Part shown: piece by piece, positions 51,988-60,398 of the stretch
Layout of the letters: each line of letters begins with the position of its first letter
Numbering within the stretch: the first letter of the stretch is position 1
Source: Clostridiales bacterium
GTDB taxonomy: Bacteria; Bacillota; Clostridia; Christensenellales; CAG-314
DNA: 64,000 nucleotides
NCBI GenBank assembly: GCA_022508375.1
Contig: JAFLVJ010000005.1
Span: 62,001-126,000, forward strand
Direction: 5' to 3'
Notes under the pieces: model-generated
Databases searched by the model: none
What the model was told of the DNA's origin: nothing
The model's input: the letters and a program-made list of their open reading frames with translations, nothing else
Made by a program: the position numbers and the translations under genes

Positions 51988-53511
51988 TTATTTGTTTAAG
52001 GGTTTCATTGTGGGGAAGAGCAAAACATCCCTGATAGATTGATTGTCGGTAAACAACATTACCATACGGTCAATACCGATACCCAAACCGCCTGTAGGAG
52101 GCATACCGTACTCCAACGCGGTAACAAAATCCTCGTCCATCATTTGCGCTTCGTCATCGCCTTGAGCCTTCGCCTTAACTTGCGCCGCAAAGCGTTCGTA
52201 TTGATCGATTGGGTCGTTCAATTCGGAAAAAGCGTTGCCCATTTCACTGCAATTGATAAAGAATTCAAAGCGTTCGGTAAGCCTTGGATCAGATGGCTTT
52301 TTCTTCGCCAATGGACTTACTTCCACCGGATAATCATAGATGAAGGTGGGTTGCACCAGTTCTTTTTCCACAAAAGTATCAAAGCACTCATACAGCGCAT
52401 TACCCCAAGTTTGCTTGCCTGCGGGTAGCTCTATGCCCAACTTTTTACACTTGGCGACAGCCTGCTTTTCGTCCAGTTTATTGAAGTCGATTTTCGCGTA
52501 CTTCTTGACGGCTTCAATCATGCTTAGCGACGTCCACTTGTCAAGGTCGATTGTTAATTCGCCGTATGGTAACTGGCGCGTGCCAAGCACCTTATCGGCA
52601 ACGTAACAGAACATGCCTTGAGCAATTTCCATCATGCCGTGGAAGTCAGTATAGGCCTGATACAGCTCTATCGTCGTAAACTCGGGATTGTGCTTGAGGT
52701 CCATGCCCTCGTTGCGGAACTGTCTGCCGATTTCGTAAACGCGTTCAAAACCGCCTACGATAAGGCGCTTCAGGTGCAACTCCGTAGCGATACGCATGTA
52801 CATATCGATATCCAACGTGTTGTGGTGGGTGATGAACGGACGCGCGTTGGCTCCACCCGCAATTGTGTTGAGTATCGGAGTTTCCACTTCAAGGTAGCCC
52901 AAGTTATCCAGATACTCGCGGATTGCCTTCATAATATGCGAACGAATAACGAAAGTACGTTTTACTTCGGGATTAGCTATAAGGTCAACGTAGCGTTGGC
53001 GGTATCTTGTTTCGATGTCCTTGAGACCGTGGAACTTTTCGGGCAGAGGCAACAATGACTTGGAAAGCAACTCTATACTCGTAAGTTTTACGGAAATTTC
53101 ACCCATATGGGTGCGGAATACTTCACCTACACCGCCGATAATGTCGCCGATGTCCCATTGCTTGAAGGCTGCGTAAACATCCTCGCCCACTTCGTCGCGT
53201 TTGACGTACAGCTGTATTGTACCTTCGCCATCCAGTATGTGGCAAAAGCTCGCCTTGCCCATGATACGGCGGGACGTCATACGTCCTGCAACGGATACTA
53301 TCATCGGCTCGTAATCTTCGCCCTCTGCGTGATCAACGTAACTGTCAAGTATTTGCTTACTCGAGTGCGTTTTGTCAAAACGGGTAATCTCGTAGGGGTT
53401 TTTGCCTTCTTCGACGAGCTTAGCCAATTTTTCACGGCGAATACGCAATATTTCATTTAGTTCCTGTTCTGCTACTGCTTCTGTTACTACAGTGGTCTTT
53501 TCTTCACTCAT
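51988..53511 (-). CDS. lysS: Lysyl-tRNA synthetase (class II)
   Basis: 507 aa. OB-fold anticodon-binding domain at the N-terminus, then class II core with [17 protein letters not shown], motif 2 [15 protein letters not shown] and motif 3 [11 protein letters not shown]. It charges tRNA-Lys in the cytosol. It begins 20 bp after greA, so both are in one operon. Confidence 0.96.
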   Translation of the reverse strand: MSEEKTTVVTEAVAEQELNEILRIRREKLAKLVEEGKNPYEITRFDKTHSSKQILDSYVDHAEGEDYEPMIVSVAGRMTSRRIMGKASFCHILDGEGTIQLYVKRDEVGEDVYAAFKQWDIGDIIGGVGEVFRTHMGEISVKLTSIELLSKSLLPLPEKFHGLKDIETRYRQRYVDLIANPEVKRTFVIRSHIMKAIREYLDNLGYLEVETPILNTIAGGANARPFITHHNTLDIDMYMRIATELHLKRLIVGGFERVYEIGRQFRNEGMDLKHNPEFTTIELYQAYTDFHGMMEIAQGMFCYVADKVLGTRQLPYGELTIDLDKWTSLSMIEAVKKYAKIDFNKLDEKQAVAKCKKLGIELPAGKQTWGNALYECFDTFVEKELVQPTFIYDYPVEVSPLAKKKPSDPRLTERFEFFINCSEMGNAFSELNDPIDQYERFAAQVKAKAQGDDEAQMMDEDFVTALEYGMPPTGGLGIGIDRMVMLFTDNQSIRDVLLFPTMKPLNK

Positions 53512-53531
53512 GTTTAAGTTTCCTTTGAAGT

Positions 53532-53981
53532 TTATCTGCTGACCTTGATTACCTTGATACTCTTAATCTTGCCGTTGGGCAAGGTAACTTGGACGATTTG
53601 TCCTTCCTGCGCACGGATAAGCGCACTTCCAACGGGAGATTCGTCACTGATACGACCAATCTTCAAGTCAGCCTCTGCCGTACCTACGATTGTGTAGGTC
53701 TTCTTCTCCTGTTCCTTGCCATCTACGATCTCGGCGCATGTGACGGTCGTTTCGTGGATGATCTTTGCCATACGTAGCTTTGCTTCGATTTCGGCAATTT
53801 CACCTTCCATTTCCGCCTGAGCCTTGCGTGCAGCATCATATTCGGCGTTTTCCGACAGGTCGCCAAAGCCTCTTGCCGTCTTGATTTCTTCGGCAATTTC
53901 GGCGCGACGTACCGATTTGAGATAATCCAGACGCGCTTCTAACTCCTTGCGACCGGCTTCTGTCAATTGAACTTCTGGCAT
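53532..53981 (-). CDS. greA: Transcript cleavage factor GreA
   Basis: 149 aa. N-terminal coiled coil with [16 protein letters not shown] and the acidic tip ([12 protein letters not shown]), followed by an FKBP-like C-terminal domain ([12 protein letters not shown]). It rescues stalled RNA polymerase by stimulating RNA cleavage. SD AAGGAGTT precedes the ATG. It is first in the greA-lysS operon, with a structured leader. Confidence 0.95.
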   Translation of the reverse strand: MPEVQLTEAGRKELEARLDYLKSVRRAEIAEEIKTARGFGDLSENAEYDAARKAQAEMEGEIAEIEAKLRMAKIIHETTVTCAEIVDGKEQEKKTYTIVGTAEADLKIGRISDESPVGSALIRAQEGQIVQVTLPNGKIKSIKVIKVSR

Positions 53982-54121
53982 TGTTAACTCCTTTTCGACT
54001 ATGCCACACGAAACTTGAAAACTGCTTGCACCGTTAGGTTGCGGTTCGTGTGGCTAACAACCTAAAAACAACCTGATTTAGGTTGTTTCCAAGTTGAATT
54101 AGTCAATATAAATTTTAGTAT
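53982..54121 (-). promoter_or_regulatory. Structured, attenuator-like greA leader
   Basis: Reading the minus strand, the leader has AACAACCT-AAATC-AGGTTGTT (54067-54087, stem with T-run), a second AGGTTGTT copy, and then GCAACCTAA. The second and third segments can also pair (TTAGGTTG/CAACCTAA). A last stem, GCCACACGAA/TTTCGTGTGGC (54003-54054), lies close to the SD. These are mutually exclusive pairings, as in attenuators. Read from the plus side the first hairpin may also end the upstream DUF362 transcript. Confidence 0.55.
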
Positions 54122-54127
54122 AGATAT

Positions 54128-54156
54128 TTTACTATAAAGATATAATTGTGTCAAGT
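54128..54156 (-). promoter_or_regulatory. greA promoter
   Basis: TTGACA (54151-54156), 17-bp spacer, TAAAAT (54128-54133), directly behind the DUF362 stop. Confidence 0.7.
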
Positions 54157-54158
54157 AA

Positions 54159-55328
54159 TTACTTGTCTTTGCCCTGTCCTGACAAACGGCGCGCCACTCG
54201 GTAAAAAAGCGGTTTTTTAAAGCGGACGGCGTTGAAGGGACATAGCTCCTGACAGCAATAACAACGAATACATTTCCTTTGCTTTACATGTGCCTTGTCC
54301 TTTTTGATGGTTATTGCCTTAGCGGGACAGTGAGTTGCGCACTTGCCGCATGCGCGACAGTTATTATCCATGGACACACGTTTAGTAAGGTGTTTTACTG
54401 CAAGCTTCTTTATCCACGGAGGAAGATTGAGAAATGAATCGGTCGAACTCGCAAGCGAGTAATCGAAGTCGGCAATGAAATTATTTTTCCAACTTTCGAA
54501 GTCGAAGTCGATATTGGAAAAATCTTTGTTCAACAGCCCACGGTTTACTGCAACCTGCAAGAGCGGCATATCAAGCGGATTGGCGAAAAGCGACACCGCA
54601 ACAACGTCCAATGCATACGGGTCGGCAGACGCAAGTATTTGCCCTACAAACTTAGGCTTTCCGTTTGTAGGACCTTCTCCGTCCATACCCATGACACCGT
54701 CGATAATATGCAAGACGGTTTTGGGACGGGCGTACTGCTCGATGTCGCACAGCATGTTGCAAAAGTCGCCAAGGTCAGGGAAACGGCTGTGCATTTCCAC
54801 CTTGACAAGTCCGGGGATAAGTCCGAAAAGATTTTTTACCGCGCCTGTGTATCCTGCGAAGGAATGCGTCTTAAACTTGGCAACGTTTATTACCACGTCG
54901 GCGTCAAGAAAGGCGCCGATGATATCGCAATTAGTGAGCACTTGGCCGTGATAGTCCACCGTCTGCGTTTCGAAATTTTTGTTGAGTTTGGCAGAGGTAC
55001 GAGTTTCAACCTCTGTCAGTTTACACTTGTTATAAACGCCACTAAGCGCACCCTTGGTGTACAGACCTGCGCAACTGTCACCGACGGTTACATTTGGAGT
55101 CAATTTTTCCAACTGCTTGATGAGCGCAATCACCACTTCGGGATGAGTTGTTCCGCATTTGTCCGGTGACATCTCGCGCACCAGATTGACCTTGACAAAC
55201 ACCTTGGCGTTTGCAGGAACGTATTGCTCCAACCCGCCAAGCTGGCTAATGACGTCGTCCATTGCTTGAGCGACGTTACTCGGTTGATAATCGCAACACG
55301 CTTTTGCTACGACTTTTATTTGTTCCAT
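54159..55328 (-). CDS. DUF362 protein with C-terminal 4Fe-4S ferredoxin domain
   Basis: 389 aa. DUF362 domain (KVNLVREMSPDKCGTTHPEVV, VGDSCAGLYTKG, KTHSFAGYTGAVKNLFG) and a C-terminal 2[4Fe-4S] ferredoxin domain with CRACGKCATHCPAK and CIRCYCCQELCP. These are cytosolic electron-transfer-like proteins of anaerobes whose substrate is unknown. The following nucleosidase gene ends 9 bp before its ATG, so both are co-transcribed. Confidence 0.9.
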   Translation of the reverse strand: MEQIKVVAKACCDYQPSNVAQAMDDVISQLGGLEQYVPANAKVFVKVNLVREMSPDKCGTTHPEVVIALIKQLEKLTPNVTVGDSCAGLYTKGALSGVYNKCKLTEVETRTSAKLNKNFETQTVDYHGQVLTNCDIIGAFLDADVVINVAKFKTHSFAGYTGAVKNLFGLIPGLVKVEMHSRFPDLGDFCNMLCDIEQYARPKTVLHIIDGVMGMDGEGPTNGKPKFVGQILASADPYALDVVAVSLFANPLDMPLLQVAVNRGLLNKDFSNIDFDFESWKNNFIADFDYSLASSTDSFLNLPPWIKKLAVKHLTKRVSMDNNCRACGKCATHCPAKAITIKKDKAHVKQRKCIRCYCCQELCPFNAVRFKKPLFYRVARRLSGQGKDK

Positions 55329-55337
55329 TGTTGCTCC

Positions 55338-56009
55338 TCACATATTGTTAGCAAGTTGTTCGGCAAAGGTGAAAAATCCCTTGCAAGCGTTATGTACGTT
55401 GTTGCAGTACTCCTCAAAACCGTCCGTTAAACTGTCGGAAATACACTTGACCAACAGGCATGGCACGTTGTTGAAACGGCAAGCAAAGAGTATCCCTGCC
55501 GATTCCATATCGCAGATATCTGCGCCGAATTTAATGTTTAGGTCGGTTTTCCCCTCGACAGTGCCCACGAACTTGTCCGCAGAGGCGCATCGAACTGCGG
55601 GTAGATTGTTGAAATGCAACGCCTTGTTGAGCAAAGATTTGTCACACTGCACCGCCACATCATCAAAACAACCGTATTTACCGACAGGGAAACCGTCTGC
55701 AAGACTTACGTCCATATCGTAGTGAACGACGTCCTTAACATACACAAAGGACTGCACGGACGCTTTGGGCGTTAACGCGCCCACCACACCGAAGTTCAAG
55801 ATACAATCCACGTTGTACTTGGTTATAAGCAATTGACAGGCGGCAGAGGCGGCAATTTCACCAACGCTTGGCGGACAGCACAACACAGCGCTGTGTTTGC
55901 CCAACATAAATTTATATAACGTAAATGCACCCACCGTTTCTTTTACAGCGTCCTCTTGCAAAAATGACGCCGCTTCCTTTTCCATTGCGGTAAAAATTCC
56001 GATTTTCAT
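55338..56009 (-). CDS. Nucleosidase (MTA/SAH nucleosidase or PNP-like)
   Basis: 223 aa, purine-nucleoside-phosphorylase fold. N-terminal GIFTAMEKEAASF, nucleophile region VGEIAASAACQ, LNFGVVGAL, ADICDMESAGI (substrate Glu) and C-terminal VKCISDSLTDG with the catalytic Asp. MtnN hydrolyses methylthioadenosine and S-adenosylhomocysteine; a closely related futalosine or other nucleosidase cannot be excluded. It is the upstream gene of the pair with DUF362. Confidence 0.8.
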   Translation of the reverse strand: MKIGIFTAMEKEAASFLQEDAVKETVGAFTLYKFMLGKHSAVLCCPPSVGEIAASAACQLLITKYNVDCILNFGVVGALTPKASVQSFVYVKDVVHYDMDVSLADGFPVGKYGCFDDVAVQCDKSLLNKALHFNNLPAVRCASADKFVGTVEGKTDLNIKFGADICDMESAGILFACRFNNVPCLLVKCISDSLTDGFEEYCNNVHNACKGFFTFAEQLANNM

Positions 56010-56034
56010 AACTACTTTTGTCCTAAAATAAAAA

Positions 56035-56108
56035 TGGAGCGGGTAACGGGAATCGAACCCGTAACTACTGCTTGGGAAGCAGTCGTTTTACCACTAAACT
56101 ATACCCGC
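56035..56108 (-). tRNA. tRNA-Gly(CCC)
   Basis: Acceptor GCGGGTA/TACCCGC, anticodon stem ACTGC/GCAGT with loop TTCCCAA (anticodon CCC), T-arm ACGGG/CCCGT, CCA encoded at 56035-56037. Confidence 0.95.
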
Positions 56109-56148
56109 ACATATTGCATAATAATTTTTTAAATTTTGTTCCTGTAAC

Positions 56149-56270
56149 AACCGCAGGTAACGGGAATACTCCGCTACGCTCCGTGGCGTTCGCCTACTTC
56201 GTAGGCTCGGCTGAGCGCCCCCGTAACTACCGCTTGGGAAGCACTTGTTATGCCATTAAACTATATCCGC
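56149..56270 (-). pseudogene. tRNA-Gly(CCC) pseudogene interrupted in the T-loop
   Basis: It follows the intact tRNA-Gly by 40 bp and matches it over most of its length (GCGGATATAGTTTAATGGCA...). The T-loop is split by a 48-bp insert, the acceptor 3' side reads TACCTGC and CCA is lost. Anticodon stem pairing is also broken. Probably an inactivated tandem duplicate. Confidence 0.8.
56168..56215 (+). mobile_element. 48-bp insert in tRNA-Gly pseudogene
   Basis: Runs from ACTCCGCTAC to CTCGGCTGAG, directly after GGAAT on the plus strand; the tRNA is on the minus strand. It contains hairpin CCTAC-TTC-GTAGG. Related to the 37-bp insert in the tRNA-Leu pseudogene at 11948-11984 and in the same position relative to GGAAT. 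Confidence 0.55.
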
Positions 56271-56279
56271 GCTATTCAA

Positions 56280-56555
56280 TTACTTGCGTTTATCCTTCTT
56301 TTCCACGACGGCTTCAAGATCGAGTACGTCGAAATCCACGCTCTCGACAAAGTCACGCGGCTTGAAACGTGTGTTGTTAAACATAACAAAATGATTGAAA
56401 TTCACACGCGTTGCTATGGGCGTAGGAATATCTAACTGTCCGCAAATCTCTTGCAATACGGCGACAAATTCTTCCTCGTTGCTCATCGCTTCGTATTCGT
56501 ACAACAGGCTGCGCGTAATTTTTTCTTCAATTATAGTTTTTGCCCACACTTTCAT
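56280..56555 (-). CDS. Conserved small protein of unknown function
   Basis: 91 aa, no membrane segment. Two helices at the N-terminus (EKITRSLLYEYEAMSNEEEFVAVLQEIC) and a beta-strand pair (RVNFNHFVMFNNTRFKPRDF) with an acidic and basic C-terminus (EKKDKRK). No clear SD upstream. It begins immediately after the tRNA-Gly pseudogene on the opposite side. No function is recognised. Confidence 0.6.
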   Translation of the reverse strand: MKVWAKTIIEEKITRSLLYEYEAMSNEEEFVAVLQEICGQLDIPTPIATRVNFNHFVMFNNTRFKPRDFVESVDFDVLDLEAVVEKKDKRK

Positions 56556-56686
56556 AACTTTTATTATTGTACCAAAAATACCGCGTTTTGCAAACAGTTT
56601 TGAAGTAAATAAAATATAATAGTTATTTTATGTAAATCAGTTTAAGCAATTTATCTGAAATTTACTATCCCACTGCTCAATTTGTG

Positions 56687-56695
56687 TGATATAAT
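56687..56695 (+). promoter_or_regulatory. Extended -10 promoter of exonuclease gene
   Basis: TGATATAAT (TG plus TATAAT). No convincing -35 is seen. The 79-nt leader holds inverted repeat TTGCAAT/ATTGCAA but no SD. The rest of the 219-bp gap shows nothing. Confidence 0.5.
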
Positions 56696-56774
56696 AAAAG
56701 AGAATAAACCTGCTTGCAATGGTTTGTGAGCGAGTAATTGCAACCAAAGCACTGAACTAATCTAAGTCAAATAC

Positions 56775-57362
56775 ATGGAAAACACATCGGCAAAGCTAAA
56801 TTGTACTGACAATATTTATCCCACTGACAAGACGTTTGTATTCGTGGACGTGGAAACAGCCAACTTTGCAAACGACAGAATATGCGCCATAGGCTTGATA
56901 TTGGTAAAAGACGGCAAAAGCACCGGCTACTACACGCTTATCAATCCGCAAACGCATATCACCTTTACCTACATTCACGGAATAAGCGACTGCGACGTTG
57001 TAAACGCACCGACGATTGATCAATATTGGCAGGTGATGTCGAAACTCATCCCTAGCGAATTTGTATTTGTTGCGCACAACTATCGCTTCGACTTGTCGGT
57101 AATGAAAAAGGATTTGGGCAGGTTCGGATACGAATTCAATCCCACAGAACTACTGGACACAATGTGGGTAGCAAGAGACGTACTGTACAATTCGCGAACG
57201 GTAAAGGGTGACTTACGACTTAACACACTGAGCGAACGCCTTGGAGTGCAACTCAACCACCACAACGCGGCAAGTGATATAATGGCGACCAAGGAAGTGT
57301 TGGAAAAGTTGCTTGTTCTTGGCAACAGGCGAATTGAAGAATTTATCAGGACAGGTAGGTGA
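56775..57362 (+). CDS. DEDDh 3'-5' exonuclease
   Basis: 195 aa. Exo I FVDVETAN (Asp, Glu), Exo II AHNYRFD (His-Asn..Asp), Exo III HHNAASD (His-x4-Asp), the DEDDh arrangement of DnaQ/PolC proofreading exonucleases and RNase T-like enzymes. No polymerase domain is attached. It degrades DNA or RNA 3' ends; substrate is unknown. Start chosen at ATG 56775; no SD is visible. The next gene begins six bases after the stop. Confidence 0.88.
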   Translation: MENTSAKLNCTDNIYPTDKTFVFVDVETANFANDRICAIGLILVKDGKSTGYYTLINPQTHITFTYIHGISDCDVVNAPTIDQYWQVMSKLIPSEFVFVAHNYRFDLSVMKKDLGRFGYEFNPTELLDTMWVARDVLYNSRTVKGDLRLNTLSERLGVQLNHHNAASDIMATKEVLEKLLVLGNRRIEEFIRTGR

Positions 57363-57368
57363 ACTACT

Positions 57369-58208
57369 GTGAAAAAAATAACATTACTAACGATAATACT
57401 GTTGATTGTATCACTCACGCTGTGCGCATGCGTCGAACACCCCGAAAAACCGCACGAGCACAGTTACGAAGCAGGTTGGACATACGACGAAACCAACCAC
57501 TGGCACAAAGCAACATGTGAACATACCACCGCTGTGAAGGGAATGGCTCCTCACAGTTATAGCAACAACAAGTGTAGCGTATGCGATTACGAAAAGGAAG
57601 TAAAGCCGGATCCAATCCCTACTCCTTCCAAGTCGGCAGAAGAAGCCATTGCCGAATATCTGGTATCTCTTGGTGACAACTTCACCGTGTCGGCTACTGT
57701 AAAAATAACCTCCCCCGATAATCTTTTCCGAACGGAAGAACACAATTATAAGACGCTGTTAGACGGCAACAAAATATACGCAGATAACGATGGCGAACTG
57801 TACTACGTTGAGCAGGATGACGATGTGGTATATCTGTACAGTCTGGACAACGAAACCTGGCACAAAACAGTTGCTACAGATGAAGAATATGACGGTTCGA
57901 TGGATATCGAAGAACAACTGAAAGAGGTTCTTGCAAACGTTGATTGGCAGTCGTACAATGAAGAAAAAGGTGTCGCCAAAGGAAGCGTTAAGCTAAACAA
58001 CGTTGATTTTTGGATTGAATGTACGCTTGGCGAAAAAAACGCAACAATAACCATAGTCAGCATGCCGCTTCCTGTGATTGCGGCGACAATTAATATTTTT
58101 GATATCGGTACTACCACGGTTACTTTACCGGATAATTACGTTGACGACACCGTACCGCCGTCGATAGAACCGGATATTCCAAATGAAATGAAAAAGTCCC
58201 ACGTTTAA
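57369..58208 (+). CDS. Lipoprotein with one His/Cys repeat
   Basis: 279 aa from GTG (57369; GTG translated as Met) with SD-like AGGTAGGTG. A lipoprotein signal (MKKITLLTIILLIVSLTLCAC; lipidated Cys ~20) is followed by a single HEHSYE...CEHTT...NNKCSVCDYE unit like those in the giant lipoproteins at 15.7-25.5 kb, then a Pro-rich hinge and a ~180-residue beta-rich domain of unknown function. Its stop codon lies in the loop of the terminator. Confidence 0.65.
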   Translation: MKKITLLTIILLIVSLTLCACVEHPEKPHEHSYEAGWTYDETNHWHKATCEHTTAVKGMAPHSYSNNKCSVCDYEKEVKPDPIPTPSKSAEEAIAEYLVSLGDNFTVSATVKITSPDNLFRTEEHNYKTLLDGNKIYADNDGELYYVEQDDDVVYLYSLDNETWHKTVATDEEYDGSMDIEEQLKEVLANVDWQSYNEEKGVAKGSVKLNNVDFWIECTLGEKNATITIVSMPLPVIAATINIFDIGTTTVTLPDNYVDDTVPPSIEPDIPNEMKKSHV

Positions 58209-58225
58209 AAGTGGGACGTTTTTTT
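58196..58225 (+). terminator. Terminator containing the lipoprotein stop codon
   Basis: Stem GTCCCAC/GTGGGAC (58196-58202/58211-58217), T7 follows; TAA is at 58206-58208 in the loop. Confidence 0.85.
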
Positions 58226-58248
58226 ATTGATTTAACCAAAAAATAAAC

Positions 58249-60387
58249 TTATTTATTGTCAGATTTTTCGAAACCGTTTGCAAAAATTCTTGACTTTTGC
58301 TCGTAGTCGGCAACTAAATTCATATAATCGCCGGCAGAGTCTTTTTCCTTTTCGTCATCCTTCAACTTATCAAACGGAACAAGGCAGGGGTGAATCTTGG
58401 CTATGGTATCCCTTGGCAAACGCTCGCCATCTACTTCGGGTGATACCGTGTAGCCGTCACTGCGCATAAAGGCGTTCCAGCGGTTGTGTTCGTTGCGTAT
58501 AAGCTCGTCCAGACTGCAATTTTTACACAACAGCGTCCTTGCCATCAAGTGCATTGCCTGTGCCATTGAGGAACGACGGTTGTATTCGTAGGTGTTGTAC
58601 TGCTTTTCCATTTGTCGCCAGTCGTCATGAAGTTTAGCCATATCCTGTTGTTCATTAAATACGACAGCGCCTTGAATTGCCTCTGCCCAGTGCATGTGAC
58701 ACGCTAGCCCCACGCGTTCCAATTCAAGCTGCTCGATATTGCGCAGCGAATAGCTTGTATTGACATCGCCAATAAAACGAATATTATAGTCGCCGTCGCG
58801 AATGTCACTTTTGAGCAGTTTGCCGTGTTCCAGGTTTTCCGTCTTTTTGGTGTCGTACACTACCGTAAGTATGGGCGGCACCTTGAAGCCCTTATCCGCG
58901 TACGTTTTACCGAAAATTCTACGCAACTGTATGGAGGTGTCAATATTTGTTTTGTCGTCGCCCAGCGTTACGAATGCAATGGTAACATTAGGTATTTCGG
59001 CTATTTTGTCGGCAAATGAAGCCTCCTTGACGTCTATAGCTTTGTTGCAAAAGTCTATGTTGTAGTATGCTTCGCCTTGCGCTACCAATTCTTCGGAAAC
59101 ATTGTTGTACTGCACTAGCTCGGGCGCAATGCTGCGCACCTTATCCTCACATTTGGCAAGCTTATCAAAGACGTGAACGCGTAAACGGTAACCAGGCATC
59201 TGACAGTACCAACAGACGGTTTTGAGTAGCTCCGTACCGTACTGTCCTAAACCGACAATAAGCACGTCAATATATTTTGTTTGTCCTTCGGCTTTCGCTC
59301 TGCTAAAGATGAGAGGCGTTTTTTCATCAACCTCTACGTCTTTTTCCGAATCGGGCAAAGTCAATTGTAAATCGGACGACGATTGGCGTAACGCACTCCA
59401 TATAAGATTGCGTTTTTCGTTGACGCGGCGCACCTTAATGTTAAATTCATCCCTACCGTCGCTTGACCTCGGCATAACCGAGTCGATAAGTATGCCGCTT
59501 TCGTCCGAATTTGCCAAGATAAAAATATGCGTTGTGTCGAAATTGTAGTGTTTTTTGCATTGGGCGATTAACTGCAACGCCTGACTGGTATTTTCATTTT
59601 CGTCGCGTGAAATGAGGTACAGCTTTCGGTATATTTGTTTCTTCGGAGATTTAAGGTAAACTTCCGTTATATCCTTTTGCAAGCAAATTGCGCCCAGTTC
59701 CTTGGCGGCATTTACGAGGTCGCCCTTTTCTTCTTCCAGCTTTTGCGTAACGCCTGCAAACACAATTACACGCTTTAAGCGCGTTTTTGTGCCATTACCA
59801 GCGCCTTTCTGTGCGTCTTCATCAATGTTAACGTAATTAGTAACTATATCCTTTGCCAGAGCAAGAGAGTTTGTGTTTAACTCCGAAAACACGTAAATCT
59901 TGTGTATTCGCGTGTTTTTGAAGTAGCGCCAATTTTCGTACAAACCTTTTACAAAGGACAACAGGAAGGCGGCGGTTAGCATGGGCGCAACAACAAAGTA
60001 AATTGCCACATATACCGTGTAGATATCTACCAACGCTTTGCTTAGTCCGTTTGCAGTATTGATTGTTTCAATCACGTTGTCGAAGCTGGCGTTGATAGTA
60101 AACAACTGCAAAACGTTTTGCGCAGACAGTAACGGCGTTCTTACAACAATCGCCCAAGTGCTATCCGCTTGCAGAATAGTTGCATATACTGGAAGATACA
60201 CTACTAATGCCGCAACAAATACTCCCAAGACCAATAGGTGAAAGGAGGATATACCTGTGCGCTTTGCAAGTTTAACCTTATCCTTTTTGCCGATTTTTTT
60301 GTACAAAGATACTATGAAATTAGCAAAAGCTAGAACGGCGATCAAAAATGATACGCACAGACATATTGAACAGAATACAGTCAACAT
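58249..60387 (-). CDS. Membrane protein with Rossmann (TrkA-N-like) and RyR domains
   Basis: 712 aa. Three or four N-terminal membrane helices (residues ~5-150). A first nucleotide-binding-like domain (IHKIYVFSELNTNSLALAKDI, ~155-300), a second Rossmann fold with VLIVGLGQYGTELLK (~365-500) and a C-terminal RyR-type domain (LDELIRNEHNRWNAFMRSDGY ... IHPCLVPFDKL, ~640-690). Membrane helices plus NAD/ligand-binding folds resemble potassium-channel regulator architectures. Actual function is unknown; RyR domains occur in bacterial systems linked to nucleotide or NAD signalling. Transcribed downstream of the APH-like kinase with an 11-bp gap. Confidence 0.7.
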   Translation of the reverse strand: MLTVFCSICLCVSFLIAVLAFANFIVSLYKKIGKKDKVKLAKRTGISSFHLLVLGVFVAALVVYLPVYATILQADSTWAIVVRTPLLSAQNVLQLFTINASFDNVIETINTANGLSKALVDIYTVYVAIYFVVAPMLTAAFLLSFVKGLYENWRYFKNTRIHKIYVFSELNTNSLALAKDIVTNYVNIDEDAQKGAGNGTKTRLKRVIVFAGVTQKLEEEKGDLVNAAKELGAICLQKDITEVYLKSPKKQIYRKLYLISRDENENTSQALQLIAQCKKHYNFDTTHIFILANSDESGILIDSVMPRSSDGRDEFNIKVRRVNEKRNLIWSALRQSSSDLQLTLPDSEKDVEVDEKTPLIFSRAKAEGQTKYIDVLIVGLGQYGTELLKTVCWYCQMPGYRLRVHVFDKLAKCEDKVRSIAPELVQYNNVSEELVAQGEAYYNIDFCNKAIDVKEASFADKIAEIPNVTIAFVTLGDDKTNIDTSIQLRRIFGKTYADKGFKVPPILTVVYDTKKTENLEHGKLLKSDIRDGDYNIRFIGDVNTSYSLRNIEQLELERVGLACHMHWAEAIQGAVVFNEQQDMAKLHDDWRQMEKQYNTYEYNRRSSMAQAMHLMARTLLCKNCSLDELIRNEHNRWNAFMRSDGYTVSPEVDGERLPRDTIAKIHPCLVPFDKLKDDEKEKDSAGDYMNLVADYEQKSRIFANGFEKSDNK

Positions 60388-60398
60388 AGTATTACTCC

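Noticed and set aside
57421..57600. Zinc-ribbon fold in lipoproteins
   Set aside because: Cys pairs are in an exported, lipidated protein and lack a regular knuckle; disulfides or surface repeats are more likely, so no zinc-finger call was made.
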